The notes beneath the pieces are model-generated. The model was not told where the DNA came from, did not search any database, and saw only the letters and a list, made by a program, of their open reading frames with translations. Made by a program: the position numbers and the translations under genes. DNA of 64,000 bases, from positions 6,572,001 through 6,636,000 of the forward strand of contig NZ_CP031969.1 in the NCBI RefSeq assembly GCF_003443735.1, in the 5' to 3' direction. Source of the DNA: Streptomyces sp. CC0208 (lineage in GTDB: Bacteria > Actinomycetota > Actinomycetes > Streptomycetales > Streptomycetaceae). Positions 43,780 through 52,039 of this stretch are shown here, in pieces; the stretch's first letter is position 1; every line of letters begins with the position of its first letter.

Positions 43780-44600
43780 GCGGGAACATCCAGCTGCTGT
43801 CCGACACCCTCGCCGCCGCCAAGGCCGAGGGCCGGTCCGCGCTCATCGCCTACCTCCCGGCCGGGTTCCCGACCGTGCACGGCGGCATCGAGGCGATCAA
43901 GGCCGCCTTCGAGGGCGGCGCGGACGTCGTCGAGGTCGGTCTGCCGCACAGCGACCCCGTCCTCGACGGCCCCGTCATCCAGACGGCCGACGACATCGCC
44001 CTGCGCGGCGGCGTCAAGATCGCGGACGTCATGCGCACGGTCAGGGAGACCTACGAGGCCACCGGGAAGCCGGTGCTCGTGATGACGTACTGGAACCCCA
44101 TCGACCGTTACGGCGTCGAGCGCTTCACCGCCGAACTCGCCGAGGCGGGCGGCGCCGGCTGCATCCTGCCCGACCTGCCTGTGCAGGAGTCGGCGCTGTG
44201 GAGGGAGCACGCCGAGAAGCAGGGGCTCGCCACGGTCTTCGTGGTCGCGCCCAGCAGCAAGGACGCGCGGCTCGCCGAGATCACCGCGGCCGGCAGCGGA
44301 TTCGTGTACGCCGCCTCGCTGATGGGCGTCACGGGCACGCGTGAGTCGGTCGGGGCGCAGGCCCAGGACCTGGTCGAGCGCACCCGCGCCGCCGGTGCCG
44401 GGGCCGCGCTGCCCGTCTGCGTCGGGCTCGGTGTCTCCAACGCGGAGCAGGCCGCCGAGGTGGCCGGCTTCGCCGACGGCGTGATCGTCGGCTCGGCCTT
44501 CGTGAAGCGGATGCTGGACGCACCGGACGACAAGGCCGGCATCGAGGGCGTCCGCGCTCTCGCGGGCGAGCTGGCGAAGGGCGTGCGCCGGCAGGCGTAG
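43776..44600 (+). CDS. trpA: Tryptophan synthase alpha chain
   Basis: A 274-residue barrel that cleaves indole-3-glycerol phosphate to indole and glyceraldehyde 3-phosphate. VVEVGLPHSDPVLDGPVIQ carries the catalytic Glu (about residue 52) and Asp (about 63). Later motifs, MTYWNPIDRYGVERF, CILPDLPVQE and VGLGVSNAEQ, are diagnostic. The GTG overlaps the trpB stop. It closes the trp cluster and is followed by a perfect terminator hairpin at 44662. Confidence 0.97.
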   Translation: MSGNIQLLSDTLAAAKAEGRSALIAYLPAGFPTVHGGIEAIKAAFEGGADVVEVGLPHSDPVLDGPVIQTADDIALRGGVKIADVMRTVRETYEATGKPVLVMTYWNPIDRYGVERFTAELAEAGGAGCILPDLPVQESALWREHAEKQGLATVFVVAPSSKDARLAEITAAGSGFVYAASLMGVTGTRESVGAQAQDLVERTRAAGAGAALPVCVGLGVSNAEQAAEVAGFADGVIVGSAFVKRMLDAPDDKAGIEGVRALAGELAKGVRRQA

Positions 44601-44661
44601 GCCGCGGTACGCCGTCAGGGCGTGACGGCACATCCGCTCACTCGAACGGGTGGACCTGGGG

Positions 44662-44688
44662 CCGGGGAGGCGCGGTGCGCCTCCCCGG
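44662..44688. terminator. Terminator after trpA
   Basis: CCGGGGAGGCGC-GGT-GCGCCTCCCCGG is a perfect 12-bp stem, followed by TTCGTTCT. It lies 61 bases beyond trpA and ends the trp transcript. Confidence 0.88.
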
Positions 44689-44702
44689 TTCGTTCTGCGG
44701 GT

Positions 44703-45476
44703 GTGAGCGAGAAGAACCGTGAGGGAAAGCGCACCGCCCGAGAGCGGCTGGCGGAGGAGCGCGCGAAGCAGAAGTCCGCGGAGAAGCGGCGCCGGGTGCT
44801 GATCGTGGGCGCGAGTGTGGTGTGCGTCCTCGGTCTCGCGGCGGTGGTCGGCGTCGTCGCGGCCAACTCCGGCAAGGACAAGGACAGCAAATCGGGCCCG
44901 GTCGTGGTGCCCTCGGGGGCGAAGGGCCAGGACAGTCTCGCCATCCCGGTCGGCAAGGAAGGCGCCAGGTCGACGCTCGTCGTCTGGGAGGACTTCCGCT
45001 GCCCGGCCTGCAAGGCCTTCGAGGCGGCGTACCGCCCGACCGTCCACGAGCTCACCGGATCCGGGAAGCTCAAGGTCGAGTACCACCTGGCGACGATCAT
45101 CGACGGCAACATGGGCGGCACCGGCTCCCGCAACGCGGCCAACGCCGCGGCCTGCGCCCAGGACGCCGGGAAGTTCCCGGGGTACCACGACGTGCTGTAC
45201 GAGAACCAGCCCGACGAAACCAGCGACGACTACGCCGAGAACGAGAAGCTGCTCGACCTGGCGAAGAAGGTCGACGGCCTCGACACGCCCGCGTTCCGCA
45301 CCTGTGTCGAGAAGGGCACCCACAACAGCTGGGTGGAGAAGTCCGCGGCCGCCTTCCGCAACGGCGGCTTCTCCGGCACCCCGACCGTGCTGCTCGACGG
45401 CAAGAACATCTACCAGGACCGCACGATGACCCCGGCGAAGCTGAAACAGCAGGTGGAGGCCGCCAACAAGGGGTGA
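44703..45476 (+). CDS. Membrane-anchored DsbA-like thioredoxin, second copy
   Basis: A 257-residue paralogue in architecture of the protein at 13831. It has a charged N terminus with EKRRR, one membrane helix (about residues 32-53), then a thioredoxin fold with CPAC at 100-103 and a cis-Pro loop GFSGTPTVLL near 222. Extra cysteines (AACAQD, RTCVEKG) occur in the outside domain. GTG 44703 gives MSEKNREGKR and lies 14 bases after the trpA terminator, so transcription starts inside or just after it. It probably supports disulfide formation in secreted proteins. Confidence 0.9.
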   Translation: MSEKNREGKRTARERLAEERAKQKSAEKRRRVLIVGASVVCVLGLAAVVGVVAANSGKDKDSKSGPVVVPSGAKGQDSLAIPVGKEGARSTLVVWEDFRCPACKAFEAAYRPTVHELTGSGKLKVEYHLATIIDGNMGGTGSRNAANAAACAQDAGKFPGYHDVLYENQPDETSDDYAENEKLLDLAKKVDGLDTPAFRTCVEKGTHNSWVEKSAAAFRNGGFSGTPTVLLDGKNIYQDRTMTPAKLKQQVEAANKG

Positions 45477-45484
45477 CGGGAGGT

Positions 45485-45501
45485 AAGGCGGCGGCCGCCT
45501 T
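45485..45501. terminator. Short palindromic hairpin after the DsbA-like gene
   Basis: AAGGCGGCGGCCGCCTT is a palindrome with an odd centre nine bases past the stop of the DsbA-like gene. It is a plausible but weak terminator. Confidence 0.45.
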
Positions 45502-45579
45502 CTCTCACCCGCCTGTTATGGACCCGTTGCCGGGCCGCCTGCCGTGGGCCCGGCCCGGCAGGGTAGCGTCGACCCTGCC

Positions 45580-46554
45580 ATGGAACTTGCCTACATTCCC
45601 AGCCCGGCGCACGGGGTGTACCACCTCGGTCTCATCCCGCTGCGTGGCTACGCGTTCTGCATCATCATCGGCGTCTTCGTTGCCGTCTGGCTCGGCAACA
45701 AGCGCTGGATCGCCCGCGGCGGACGGGTCGGCACGGTGGCCGACATCGCGGTCTGGGCCGTGCCGTTCGGACTGCTCGGCGGCCGCCTCTACCACGTGAT
45801 CACGGACTACGAGCTGTACTTCAGCGAGGGCCGTGACTGGGTGGACGCCTTCAAGGTCTGGGAAGGCGGCCTCGGCATCTGGGGCGCGATCGCGCTCGGT
45901 GCGGTGGGCGCGTGGATCGGCTGCCGCCGCCGGGGCATCCCGCTGCCCGCCTGGGCCGACGCCCTCGCCCCCGGTATCGCCCTCGCGCAGGCCATCGGCC
46001 GCTGGGGCAACTGGTTCAACCAGGAGCTGTACGGCAAGCCGACCGACCTGCCGTGGGCCCTGCACATCACGTCCTCCACGGACGGCCGGGTACCGGGCTA
46101 CTACCACCCGACCTTCCTCTACGAGTCGCTGTGGTGCATCGGTGTCGCGCTGCTCGTCATCTGGGCCGACCGCCGCTTCACGCTTGGACACGGACGGGCG
46201 TTCGCGCTGTACGTCGCCGCGTACTGCACGGGGCGCGGCTGGATCGAGTACATGCGCATCGACGACGCCCACCACATCCTCGGGGTCCGGCTCAACGTCT
46301 GGACCGCGATCATCGTGTTCCTGCTCGCGGTGACGTACTTCGTGCTGTCGGCGAAGAAGCGGCCCGGCCGCGAGGAAACCGTCGAGCCGGGTGCCACCGA
46401 CGACGAGACCGAGCCCGGCGGTGACACCGAGCCCGGCGACGCTGCCGCGAGCGACGAGAAGGCCGACGGCGACGAGAAGGCCGACGGCGACGAGAAGGCC
46501 GAGGCAGACACCACCGAGGTGGCCGACGAGGCCGGGTCGGCGAAGAAGAGCTGA
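45580..46554 (+). CDS. lgt: Prolipoprotein diacylglyceryl transferase
   Basis: A 324-residue integral membrane enzyme that attaches diacylglycerol to the lipobox cysteine of prolipoproteins, the step before LspA. The Lgt signature GRWGNWFNQELYG (about residues 140-152) is intact, as are HPTFLYESLW and RFTLGHGRAF. About seven membrane helices span residues 20-265. The last 60 residues form an acidic cytoplasmic tail built of tandem DEKADG repeats, unusual for Lgt. ATG 45580 gives MELAYIPSPAHGV. It stands alone, ended by a strong terminator. Confidence 0.96.
   Translation: MELAYIPSPAHGVYHLGLIPLRGYAFCIIIGVFVAVWLGNKRWIARGGRVGTVADIAVWAVPFGLLGGRLYHVITDYELYFSEGRDWVDAFKVWEGGLGIWGAIALGAVGAWIGCRRRGIPLPAWADALAPGIALAQAIGRWGNWFNQELYGKPTDLPWALHITSSTDGRVPGYYHPTFLYESLWCIGVALLVIWADRRFTLGHGRAFALYVAAYCTGRGWIEYMRIDDAHHILGVRLNVWTAIIVFLLAVTYFVLSAKKRPGREETVEPGATDDETEPGGDTEPGDAAASDEKADGDEKADGDEKAEADTTEVADEAGSAKKS
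46453..46506 (+). repeat. 18-bp tandem repeat in the lgt tail, three copies
   Basis: GACGAGAAGGCCGACGGC occurs twice exactly (46453-46470, 46471-46488) and once with changes at the end (46489-46506). It encodes DEKADG-DEKADG-DEKAEA. In-frame copy number can vary without disrupting the enzyme domain. Confidence 0.9.
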
Positions 46555-46569
46555 CGGTCGGTCGTACGT

Positions 46570-46607
46570 CGCCGAGGGCGCCCCGAGTGGTCGGGGCGCC
46601 CTCGGCG
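46570..46607. terminator. Strong bidirectional terminator between lgt and the CitE-like gene
   Basis: CGCCGAGGGCGCCCCG (46570-46585) pairs perfectly with 46592-46607 over 16 bp around a six-base loop. It lies 15 bases after the lgt stop and 4 bases after the minus-strand CitE-like gene stop, so it serves both convergent transcripts. Confidence 0.9.
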
Positions 46608-46611
46608 TATG

Positions 46612-47445
46612 TCAGGCGCGGTCGGCGAGGGAGAGGGTGCGGTGGGCCTGGGTCACCACCGCCGCGTCGATGAACGTACCGTCCGCGAGGGCCTGGGCCC
46701 CCTGGTGGGCCTCCGCCGCTTTGATGATCGTTTCCGCCTGCTCGATCTCCTCCTGCGTGGGGAGGAACGCGCGCTCGATCACCGGGAGTTGCCGGGGATG
46801 GACGGCTGCCCGGCCCAGGAAGCCCAGGGCACGGCCATGGGCGCAGGACGTCCTCAGGCCCTCCAGGTCCCGGATGTCGGGGTGGACCGACTGGGACGGG
46901 GGAGGAAGGGTCGCCGCTCTCGCCGCCACGACCACTCGGGAGCGGGACCAGTCCAGACCCCCGTCGTGTCGGACGCCCAGGTCGGCTCGTAGGTCCGCCT
47001 CGCCGAGGGCGATGCCCCGCAGGTTCGGGTGGGCGGTGGCGATGGCGTAGGCACGCTCGATGCCCAGGGCTGATTCCAGGAGGGCGTACAGGGGTGGGGC
47101 GCCGCCTCCTTCGGTCCGGGCCGTCCTGCGCGCGACGCGGGTGATCTGGGCGGGGGAGGTGACCTTGGGCAGGCGCAGACCGCAGACGCCCGGGAGCGGG
47201 GCGAGCGCTGCCAGGTCCGCTGCCGCCAGGGGCCCGTCGAGGGCGTTCACCCGGACGTGGACCGGGACCGGCTGGGGGTCGCTGAGACGTTCGGCGGTCG
47301 CCTCGCGGGCGTACCGCTTGCGGTCGGGGGCGACCGCGTCCTCCAGGTCGACGACCACGACGTCGGCGCCGGCCGCGAGGGCCTTGGTGACGGTCTCCGG
47401 GCGGTCGCCGGGGACGTAGAGCCAGGTCAGTGGGTACGGTCTCAC
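46612..47445 (-). CDS. CitE-like CoA-ester lyase
   Basis: A 277-residue HpcH/HpaI aldolase-family protein resembling citrate lyase beta subunits. WLYVPGDRPETVTKALAAGADVVVVDLEDAV (about residues 8-39) includes the phosphate/CoA region and the acidic metal ligand. RLPKVTS, LLESALGIERA and GEADLRADLG complete the active site. Alone, without the other citrate lyase subunits, such proteins typically cleave malyl-, citramalyl- or similar CoA thioesters. It is the last gene of the seven-gene operon, with a GTGA overlap to the CoA-transferase gene. The substrate is unknown, but a CoA-transferase partner is consistent with CoA-ester cleavage. Confidence 0.87.
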   Translation of the reverse strand: MRPYPLTWLYVPGDRPETVTKALAAGADVVVVDLEDAVAPDRKRYAREATAERLSDPQPVPVHVRVNALDGPLAAADLAALAPLPGVCGLRLPKVTSPAQITRVARRTARTEGGGAPPLYALLESALGIERAYAIATAHPNLRGIALGEADLRADLGVRHDGGLDWSRSRVVVAARAATLPPPSQSVHPDIRDLEGLRTSCAHGRALGFLGRAAVHPRQLPVIERAFLPTQEEIEQAETIIKAAEAHQGAQALADGTFIDAAVVTQAHRTLSLADRA

Positions 47446-48632
47446 AGGGCGCCCTCCGTGCGCAGGGCCGTCAACTCGGCCTCGGTCAGGCCCAGTTCCC
47501 GCAGGATCTCGTCCGTGTCAGCGCCGTGCGGGCGGCCCGCCCAGCGGATCGCGCCCGGGGTCGAGGAGAGCCGGAAGAGGACGTTCTGCATGCGCAGGGG
47601 GCCGAGTTCCGGATCGTCGACGGTGGTGACGGTGTCGAGCGCCTGGTACTGCGGGTCGGCCAGCACGTCCCGGACGTCCTGGATCGGGGCGACCGCGGCC
47701 TCCGCCTTCTCGAAGGCCGCGAGGACGTCGGCGCGGCTGCGCCGGGCGATCCAGGAGCCGACCGCAGCGTCGAGGACGTCGGCGTGGGCGGCCCGCTCGG
47801 CGCCCGTCGCGAACCACGGCTCGTCGATCAGTTCCGGGCGGCCCACCAGGTGCATCACGCGTTCCGCGATCGACTGGGCCGAGGTGGAGACGGCGACCCA
47901 GGTGCCGTCGGCGGTGCGGTAGGTGTTGCGCGGGGCGTTGTTGGCGGAGCGGTTGCCGGTGCGCTCCTGGACGTGACCGAGCTGGTCGTACCAGGTCGGC
48001 TGGGGGCCGAGGACCGTCAGGATCGGCTCGATGAGCGCCATGTCGACGACCTGGCCCTCGCCCGTGCGGTCCCGGGCCGCGAGCGCCGTCATCACCGCGT
48101 ACGCCGTGGCCAGGCCCGCGATGGAGTCGGCCAGGCCGAAGGGCGGCAGGACCGGGGGCGCGTCCGGCTCGCCGGTGATCGCCGCGAAGCCGCTCATCGC
48201 CTCGGCGAGGGTGCCGAAGCCGGGGCGGTGGGCGTAGGGGCCGAACTGGCCGAAGCCCGTGACGCGGGTGAGGACCAGGCGGGGGTTGACGGCGGACAGC
48301 TCGGGCCAGCCGAGGTCCCACTTCTCCAGGGTGCCGGGGCGGAAGTTCTCGATGACCACGTCCGCGGAGGCGGCCAGCTTGAGGAAGGTGGTCCGGCCGC
48401 CCGGCTTGGACAGGTCCAGGGTGATCGTGCGCTTGTTGCGGCCCAGGACCTTCCACCACAGGCCGATGCCGTCCTTCGAGGGGCCGTGGCCGCGGGAGGG
48501 GTCCGGTTTGGTGGGGTGCTCGATCTTGACGACCTCCGCGCCGAAGTCGCCGAGCAGGGTGGCGGCGAGCGGGCCGGCGAAGAGGGTGGCCGTGTCGAGC
48601 ACGCGCAGGCCTTGGAGGGGGGTCTCGGTCAT
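47442..48632 (-). CDS. CaiB/BaiF family CoA-transferase
   Basis: A 396-residue type III CoA-transferase. The N-terminal PLQGLRVLDTATLFAGPLAATLLGDFGAEVVKIEHP is diagnostic. The catalytic aspartate is expected in the conserved segment near FGLADSIAG/GEGQVVDMAL; I could not assign it with certainty. The protein begins at ATG 48632, overlapping the ribokinase-like stop by ATGA, and it ends overlapping the CitE-like start. The pair probably activates a carboxylic acid to its CoA ester and then cleaves it, but the acid is unknown. Confidence 0.9.
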   Translation of the reverse strand: MTETPLQGLRVLDTATLFAGPLAATLLGDFGAEVVKIEHPTKPDPSRGHGPSKDGIGLWWKVLGRNKRTITLDLSKPGGRTTFLKLAASADVVIENFRPGTLEKWDLGWPELSAVNPRLVLTRVTGFGQFGPYAHRPGFGTLAEAMSGFAAITGEPDAPPVLPPFGLADSIAGLATAYAVMTALAARDRTGEGQVVDMALIEPILTVLGPQPTWYDQLGHVQERTGNRSANNAPRNTYRTADGTWVAVSTSAQSIAERVMHLVGRPELIDEPWFATGAERAAHADVLDAAVGSWIARRSRADVLAAFEKAEAAVAPIQDVRDVLADPQYQALDTVTTVDDPELGPLRMQNVLFRLSSTPGAIRWAGRPHGADTDEILRELGLTEAELTALRTEGAL

Positions 48633-49522
48633 GACGGGTACCGGGCCTCGATCTCGGAGCGGTAGGGCATGGACGCCGAGGCGCCTTCCCGCTGGACGGA
48701 CAGCGCTGCCGCCGCGGCGGCCCAGGTCATCGCCTCCCGGATCGGCCGTTCCTCACCGAGGGCTACGGCGAGAGCGCCCACGTAGGTGTCGCCCGCACCC
48801 GTGGAGTCCACCGCGGTGACCCGCGGGGCGGGGACGGCGAGGGGTTCGGCGTCCCGGGTCAGATACACGCTGCCCGCCGCGCCCAGGGTGATCACCACGC
48901 GCGGGACCCGGTCGAGGAGGGCGGCGCCCGCGGCGAACGGGTCGGCGAGGCCGGTGAGGGTGGCCGCCTCGTGCTCGTTGGGGACCAACAGGTCGGTGGC
49001 GGCGAGGAGTTCGGGCGGCAGGGGCTGGACCGGGGCGGGGGTGAGGATCGTACGGACACCGTGGGCGCGGGCCGTCCGCGCGCCCGCGAGGACCGCTGCC
49101 AGGGGGATCTCCAGCTGGAGGAGCAGGGCGTCGGCGGAGGCGATCAGGCCCTCGTCGCCGGGGACGAGGCGGTCGACGGTGCCGTTCGCGCCGGGGATGA
49201 CGACGATCGCGTTGCCGCCCTCGTCGTCCACGACGATGTGCGCGGTGCCGGAAGGGCCCTCGACGGTGCGCAGGTGGTCGGTGGTGACGCCGGAGTGTTC
49301 GAGGGTGGAGCGCAGGCGGGTGCCGAAGCCGTCGTCGCCGACCGCGCCGATCATCGAGACGGTGGCACCCGAGCGGGCCGCGGCGATCGCCTGGTTGGCG
49401 CCCTTGCCACCGGGGATCGTACGGAAGTCCCTGCCGGTGACGGTCTCTCCGCGCCGGGGTGCCTGTTCGACGTAGACGACCAGGTCCATGTTCGTGCTGC
49501 CGAGCACGGCGATGTGGGTCAT
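48629..49522 (-). CDS. Ribokinase-like PfkB-family kinase
   Basis: A 297-residue cytoplasmic sugar kinase. N-terminal IAVLGSTNMDLVVYVEQAPRRGET and PGGKGANQAIAAARSG (about residues 39-55) form PfkB signature 1. DSTGAGDTYVGAL (about 240-252) is signature 2 with the catalytic Asp. Substrate-specific residues resemble ribokinase. It starts at ATG 49522, four bases overlapping the last ADP-ribosylglycohydrolase gene, and is translationally coupled to it. Phosphorylation of ribose or a ribosyl compound released upstream is a natural inference but not shown. Confidence 0.9.
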   Translation of the reverse strand: MTHIAVLGSTNMDLVVYVEQAPRRGETVTGRDFRTIPGGKGANQAIAAARSGATVSMIGAVGDDGFGTRLRSTLEHSGVTTDHLRTVEGPSGTAHIVVDDEGGNAIVVIPGANGTVDRLVPGDEGLIASADALLLQLEIPLAAVLAGARTARAHGVRTILTPAPVQPLPPELLAATDLLVPNEHEAATLTGLADPFAAGAALLDRVPRVVITLGAAGSVYLTRDAEPLAVPAPRVTAVDSTGAGDTYVGALAVALGEERPIREAMTWAAAAAALSVQREGASASMPYRSEIEARYPS

Positions 49523-50877
49523 GGGCGAGCAGCCTCCCGGTGGGTGAGGTGGGCCAGGGTGTCGAAGCCGGTGCCGTTGAAGTCGGCGACGGAGGTGGCC
49601 AGGCGGTTCTTCAGGGGGGTGGTCCAGCGGTCGGGGAGGTTTTCCGGGGCGCCGGAGAGGAGGCCGGCGATGCTTCCCGCTGTCGCGCCGTTGGAGTCGG
49701 TGTCCCAACCGCCGCTGACCGCCCTGCAGAGGGAGCCGGTGAAGTCGCCGTTCGCGTGGGTGAGGGCGGCGGCGATCAGCGCCGTGTTGGGGATGGCGTG
49801 GACCCAGTGGTGGGTCGCGCCGTGGGTGGCGTGGAGTTCGTCCACGACCGTGTCGAAGTCGCCGTGCTGTTCGGCCAGTCGGACGGCGTGCACGATGGCC
49901 CTGGTGAGGCGGGAGTTCGGGGGGATCACGCTGAGCCCGGTGCGCAGGCAGGTGTGGATGTCGGGGGTCGCCGCCGCCTGGGCGATCACGGCGGCCGTGA
50001 ACATCGCCGCGTAGACGCCGTTTGCGGTGTGGGTGAGGGTGGCGTCCCGGTGGGCCTGTTCGGCCGCGGCCGCCGGGTCGCCGGGGTTGGTCCAGCCGTG
50101 GACGTCCGCGCGGATCAGGGCGCCGATCCATTCGCGGAAGGGGTTGCGGTGGCGGGCCGTTCTGGGGGGTTCCAGTCCCTGGAGGAGGTTGCGGTAGGCG
50201 ATGCGTTCGGCGGTGAAGGTGCGGCCGGCGGGAAGCTCGTCGAGCCAGAGCTTCGCCACGTCCGCGGTGGTGAAGCGCTTGCCGTGGCGTTGGAGCAACA
50301 GCAGGTTCAGCAAGGGGTAGTTGAGGTCGTCGTCCTCGGGCATGCCGTCGATGTTCTCGGCGAGGGAGGTCGCCGCGGAGCGGCGGTTCCAGGGGTGGGC
50401 GGCGAGGAGTTCGCCGGGGACGCCCTTGGCCGTGAAGTAGGTGCTCAGAGGCCAGTTGCCGGTGGACCGGGCGAGTGCGCGGATGGCTTCGAGGGGGAGC
50501 TTCTCCACGGGCTTGCCCAGCAGACAGCCCACGGCCCGGCCCAGCCAGGCCGCCTCCAGACGGGCCTCGGTGAGGGGGGCCGTGGAGGCGGGCGCCGGCC
50601 ATGTACGGCAGCGGGCCTTGATCCTCGCGAGGTCGGTGGGCTCGTCGTCGGCCCACGCGCTCGGCAGATCCGCCAGTTCGTCCAGCAGGTCCTCCGCGAG
50701 CTGCCGCAGATACCGGGACGCGGGCTCCGCCGAGGCGCCCGCTCGGGTCGGCGCCGGTCCGCCTCCCGCCGCTCGCCATCTCGCCGCGATCGCCGACGGC
50801 TCCCTGCCGTCCTGGGCCGCCTGGCGGAGCTCGTGGCCGAGCAGGTCCTCCGGTTGCACCCAGGTCAGTCGGAGCAT
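49519..50877 (-). CDS. ADP-ribosylglycohydrolase family protein, fourth copy of the operon
   Basis: A 452-residue member of the ADP-ribosylglycohydrolase (DraG-like, PF03747) family with a roughly 100-residue N-terminal extension. LGRAVGCLLGKPVEKLP (about residues 113-129) is the family start. MPEDDDLNYPLL (about 178-189) replaces the TDDT magnesium site with a DDD triplet. GGWDTDSNGATAGSIAG (about 388-404) is the C-terminal DxDS metal motif, so metal binding looks intact. The ATG at 50877 has GGAGG upstream and overlaps the preceding family member by 13 bases. It precedes the ribokinase-like gene. Substrate unknown. Confidence 0.86.
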   Translation of the reverse strand: MLRLTWVQPEDLLGHELRQAAQDGREPSAIAARWRAAGGGPAPTRAGASAEPASRYLRQLAEDLLDELADLPSAWADDEPTDLARIKARCRTWPAPASTAPLTEARLEAAWLGRAVGCLLGKPVEKLPLEAIRALARSTGNWPLSTYFTAKGVPGELLAAHPWNRRSAATSLAENIDGMPEDDDLNYPLLNLLLLQRHGKRFTTADVAKLWLDELPAGRTFTAERIAYRNLLQGLEPPRTARHRNPFREWIGALIRADVHGWTNPGDPAAAAEQAHRDATLTHTANGVYAAMFTAAVIAQAAATPDIHTCLRTGLSVIPPNSRLTRAIVHAVRLAEQHGDFDTVVDELHATHGATHHWVHAIPNTALIAAALTHANGDFTGSLCRAVSGGWDTDSNGATAGSIAGLLSGAPENLPDRWTTPLKNRLATSVADFNGTGFDTLAHLTHREAARP

Positions 50878-52031
50878 CTCGGGCCTCCGAGTTCCGCGAA
50901 GGCCGCCTCGTGGGCCCTGCGGCGGGCCACGTCCTTCTCGAAGATCCCACGGGTCACGGCGGTCAGCGTCGTCGCCGGTTCCCACAGGTCCAGACGGCTC
51001 GCCTCCGAGACCGTCTTCGACCAGTCGTCCGGGACCGGGAAGCCCAGAGCGCCCGACAGGGCGCCCGCCATCGTGGCGATCGAGTCGCAGTCCCTGCCGT
51101 AGTTCACCGCGCCGAGAACGGCCTGCCGGTAGTCGCCCGCGGCCACCACCAACATCGCGAGGGCGACGGGAAGTTCCTCGATCGCGTGGAGGCGGGAGGG
51201 GCGGCGGGCGCCGAGGGAGGGGGCGCGGTAGTCGGGGCCGACCGTGTCGTAGGGAGCCACGGCGTCCCGCAGGGGTCGTAGGGCCGACTCGAAGTCCGTG
51301 TAGTGGGCGGCCACTTCGCAGACCTGCTCGATCGCCGTACGGGTGCCGTCCTTCGCCAGCGACAGGCAGGCCGTCACCACGGAGTCCGGTGTCGCTCCCG
51401 GTGCGGCCGCCGCCGCGACCGCCGCCGCGAAGACTCCCGCCGCCTCCCGGCCGTACGACGACTGGTGGGCGCCCGCGATGTCCAGGGCCTCGGCGTAGGC
51501 GGCCCGCGGGTCGGCCGCGTTGACCAGGCCGACCGGGGCCATGTACATCGCCGCGCCACAGTTGACGATGTTGCCCACGCCTGCCTCGCGGGGGTCGATG
51601 TGGCCGTAGTGGAGGCGCGTGACCAGCCACTTCTCCGCGAGGAAGAGGCGCTGCAGGGGGAGGGCCTCGGCCTCAAGCTCCGGGATCCAGCGCGGGTTCG
51701 TCATCAGGTCGGGGACCAGGTGGTCGGCGATCGCGTAGGCGTCGAGGTGGTCCTGGACCCGGTCGTAGACGCGGATCAGCGCGTGGGTCATCAAGGTGTC
51801 GTCGGTGACGTGGCCGTCGCCCTTGTGGTACGGGGCGATGGGGCGGGCGGTGCGCCAGGCGTCGCCGTTCCAGGGGCCGACGACGCCGTGCACGCGACCG
51901 GCGTGGCGTTCGAGGATCTGGTCGGGGGAGTAGCCCTCGACGGGCCCGCCGAGGGCGTCGCCCACCGCCGCGCCCACGAGGGCTCCGGCGATCCGGTCCT
52001 CAAGGCTGCTTTCTGTGTTTTTGGGCGTCAT
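50865..52031 (-). CDS. ADP-ribosylglycohydrolase family protein, third copy
   Basis: A 388-residue DraG-like protein. GALVGAAVGDALGGPVEG (residues 16-33), HVTDDTLMTHAL (75-86) and NYGRDCDSIATMAGALSGALG (about 310-330) carry the full set of acidic metal ligands, so it should be an active ADP-ribosyl-bond hydrolase. An ATG at 52043 overlaps the previous stop by ATGA, but its AGGAGG has no spacing; ATG 52031 has twelve bases and is chosen, with doubt. The C terminus overlaps the next gene. Confidence 0.88.
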   Translation of the reverse strand: MTPKNTESSLEDRIAGALVGAAVGDALGGPVEGYSPDQILERHAGRVHGVVGPWNGDAWRTARPIAPYHKGDGHVTDDTLMTHALIRVYDRVQDHLDAYAIADHLVPDLMTNPRWIPELEAEALPLQRLFLAEKWLVTRLHYGHIDPREAGVGNIVNCGAAMYMAPVGLVNAADPRAAYAEALDIAGAHQSSYGREAAGVFAAAVAAAAAPGATPDSVVTACLSLAKDGTRTAIEQVCEVAAHYTDFESALRPLRDAVAPYDTVGPDYRAPSLGARRPSRLHAIEELPVALAMLVVAAGDYRQAVLGAVNYGRDCDSIATMAGALSGALGFPVPDDWSKTVSEASRLDLWEPATTLTAVTRGIFEKDVARRRAHEAAFAELGGPRCSD

Positions 52032-52039
52032 GCCCGGAA

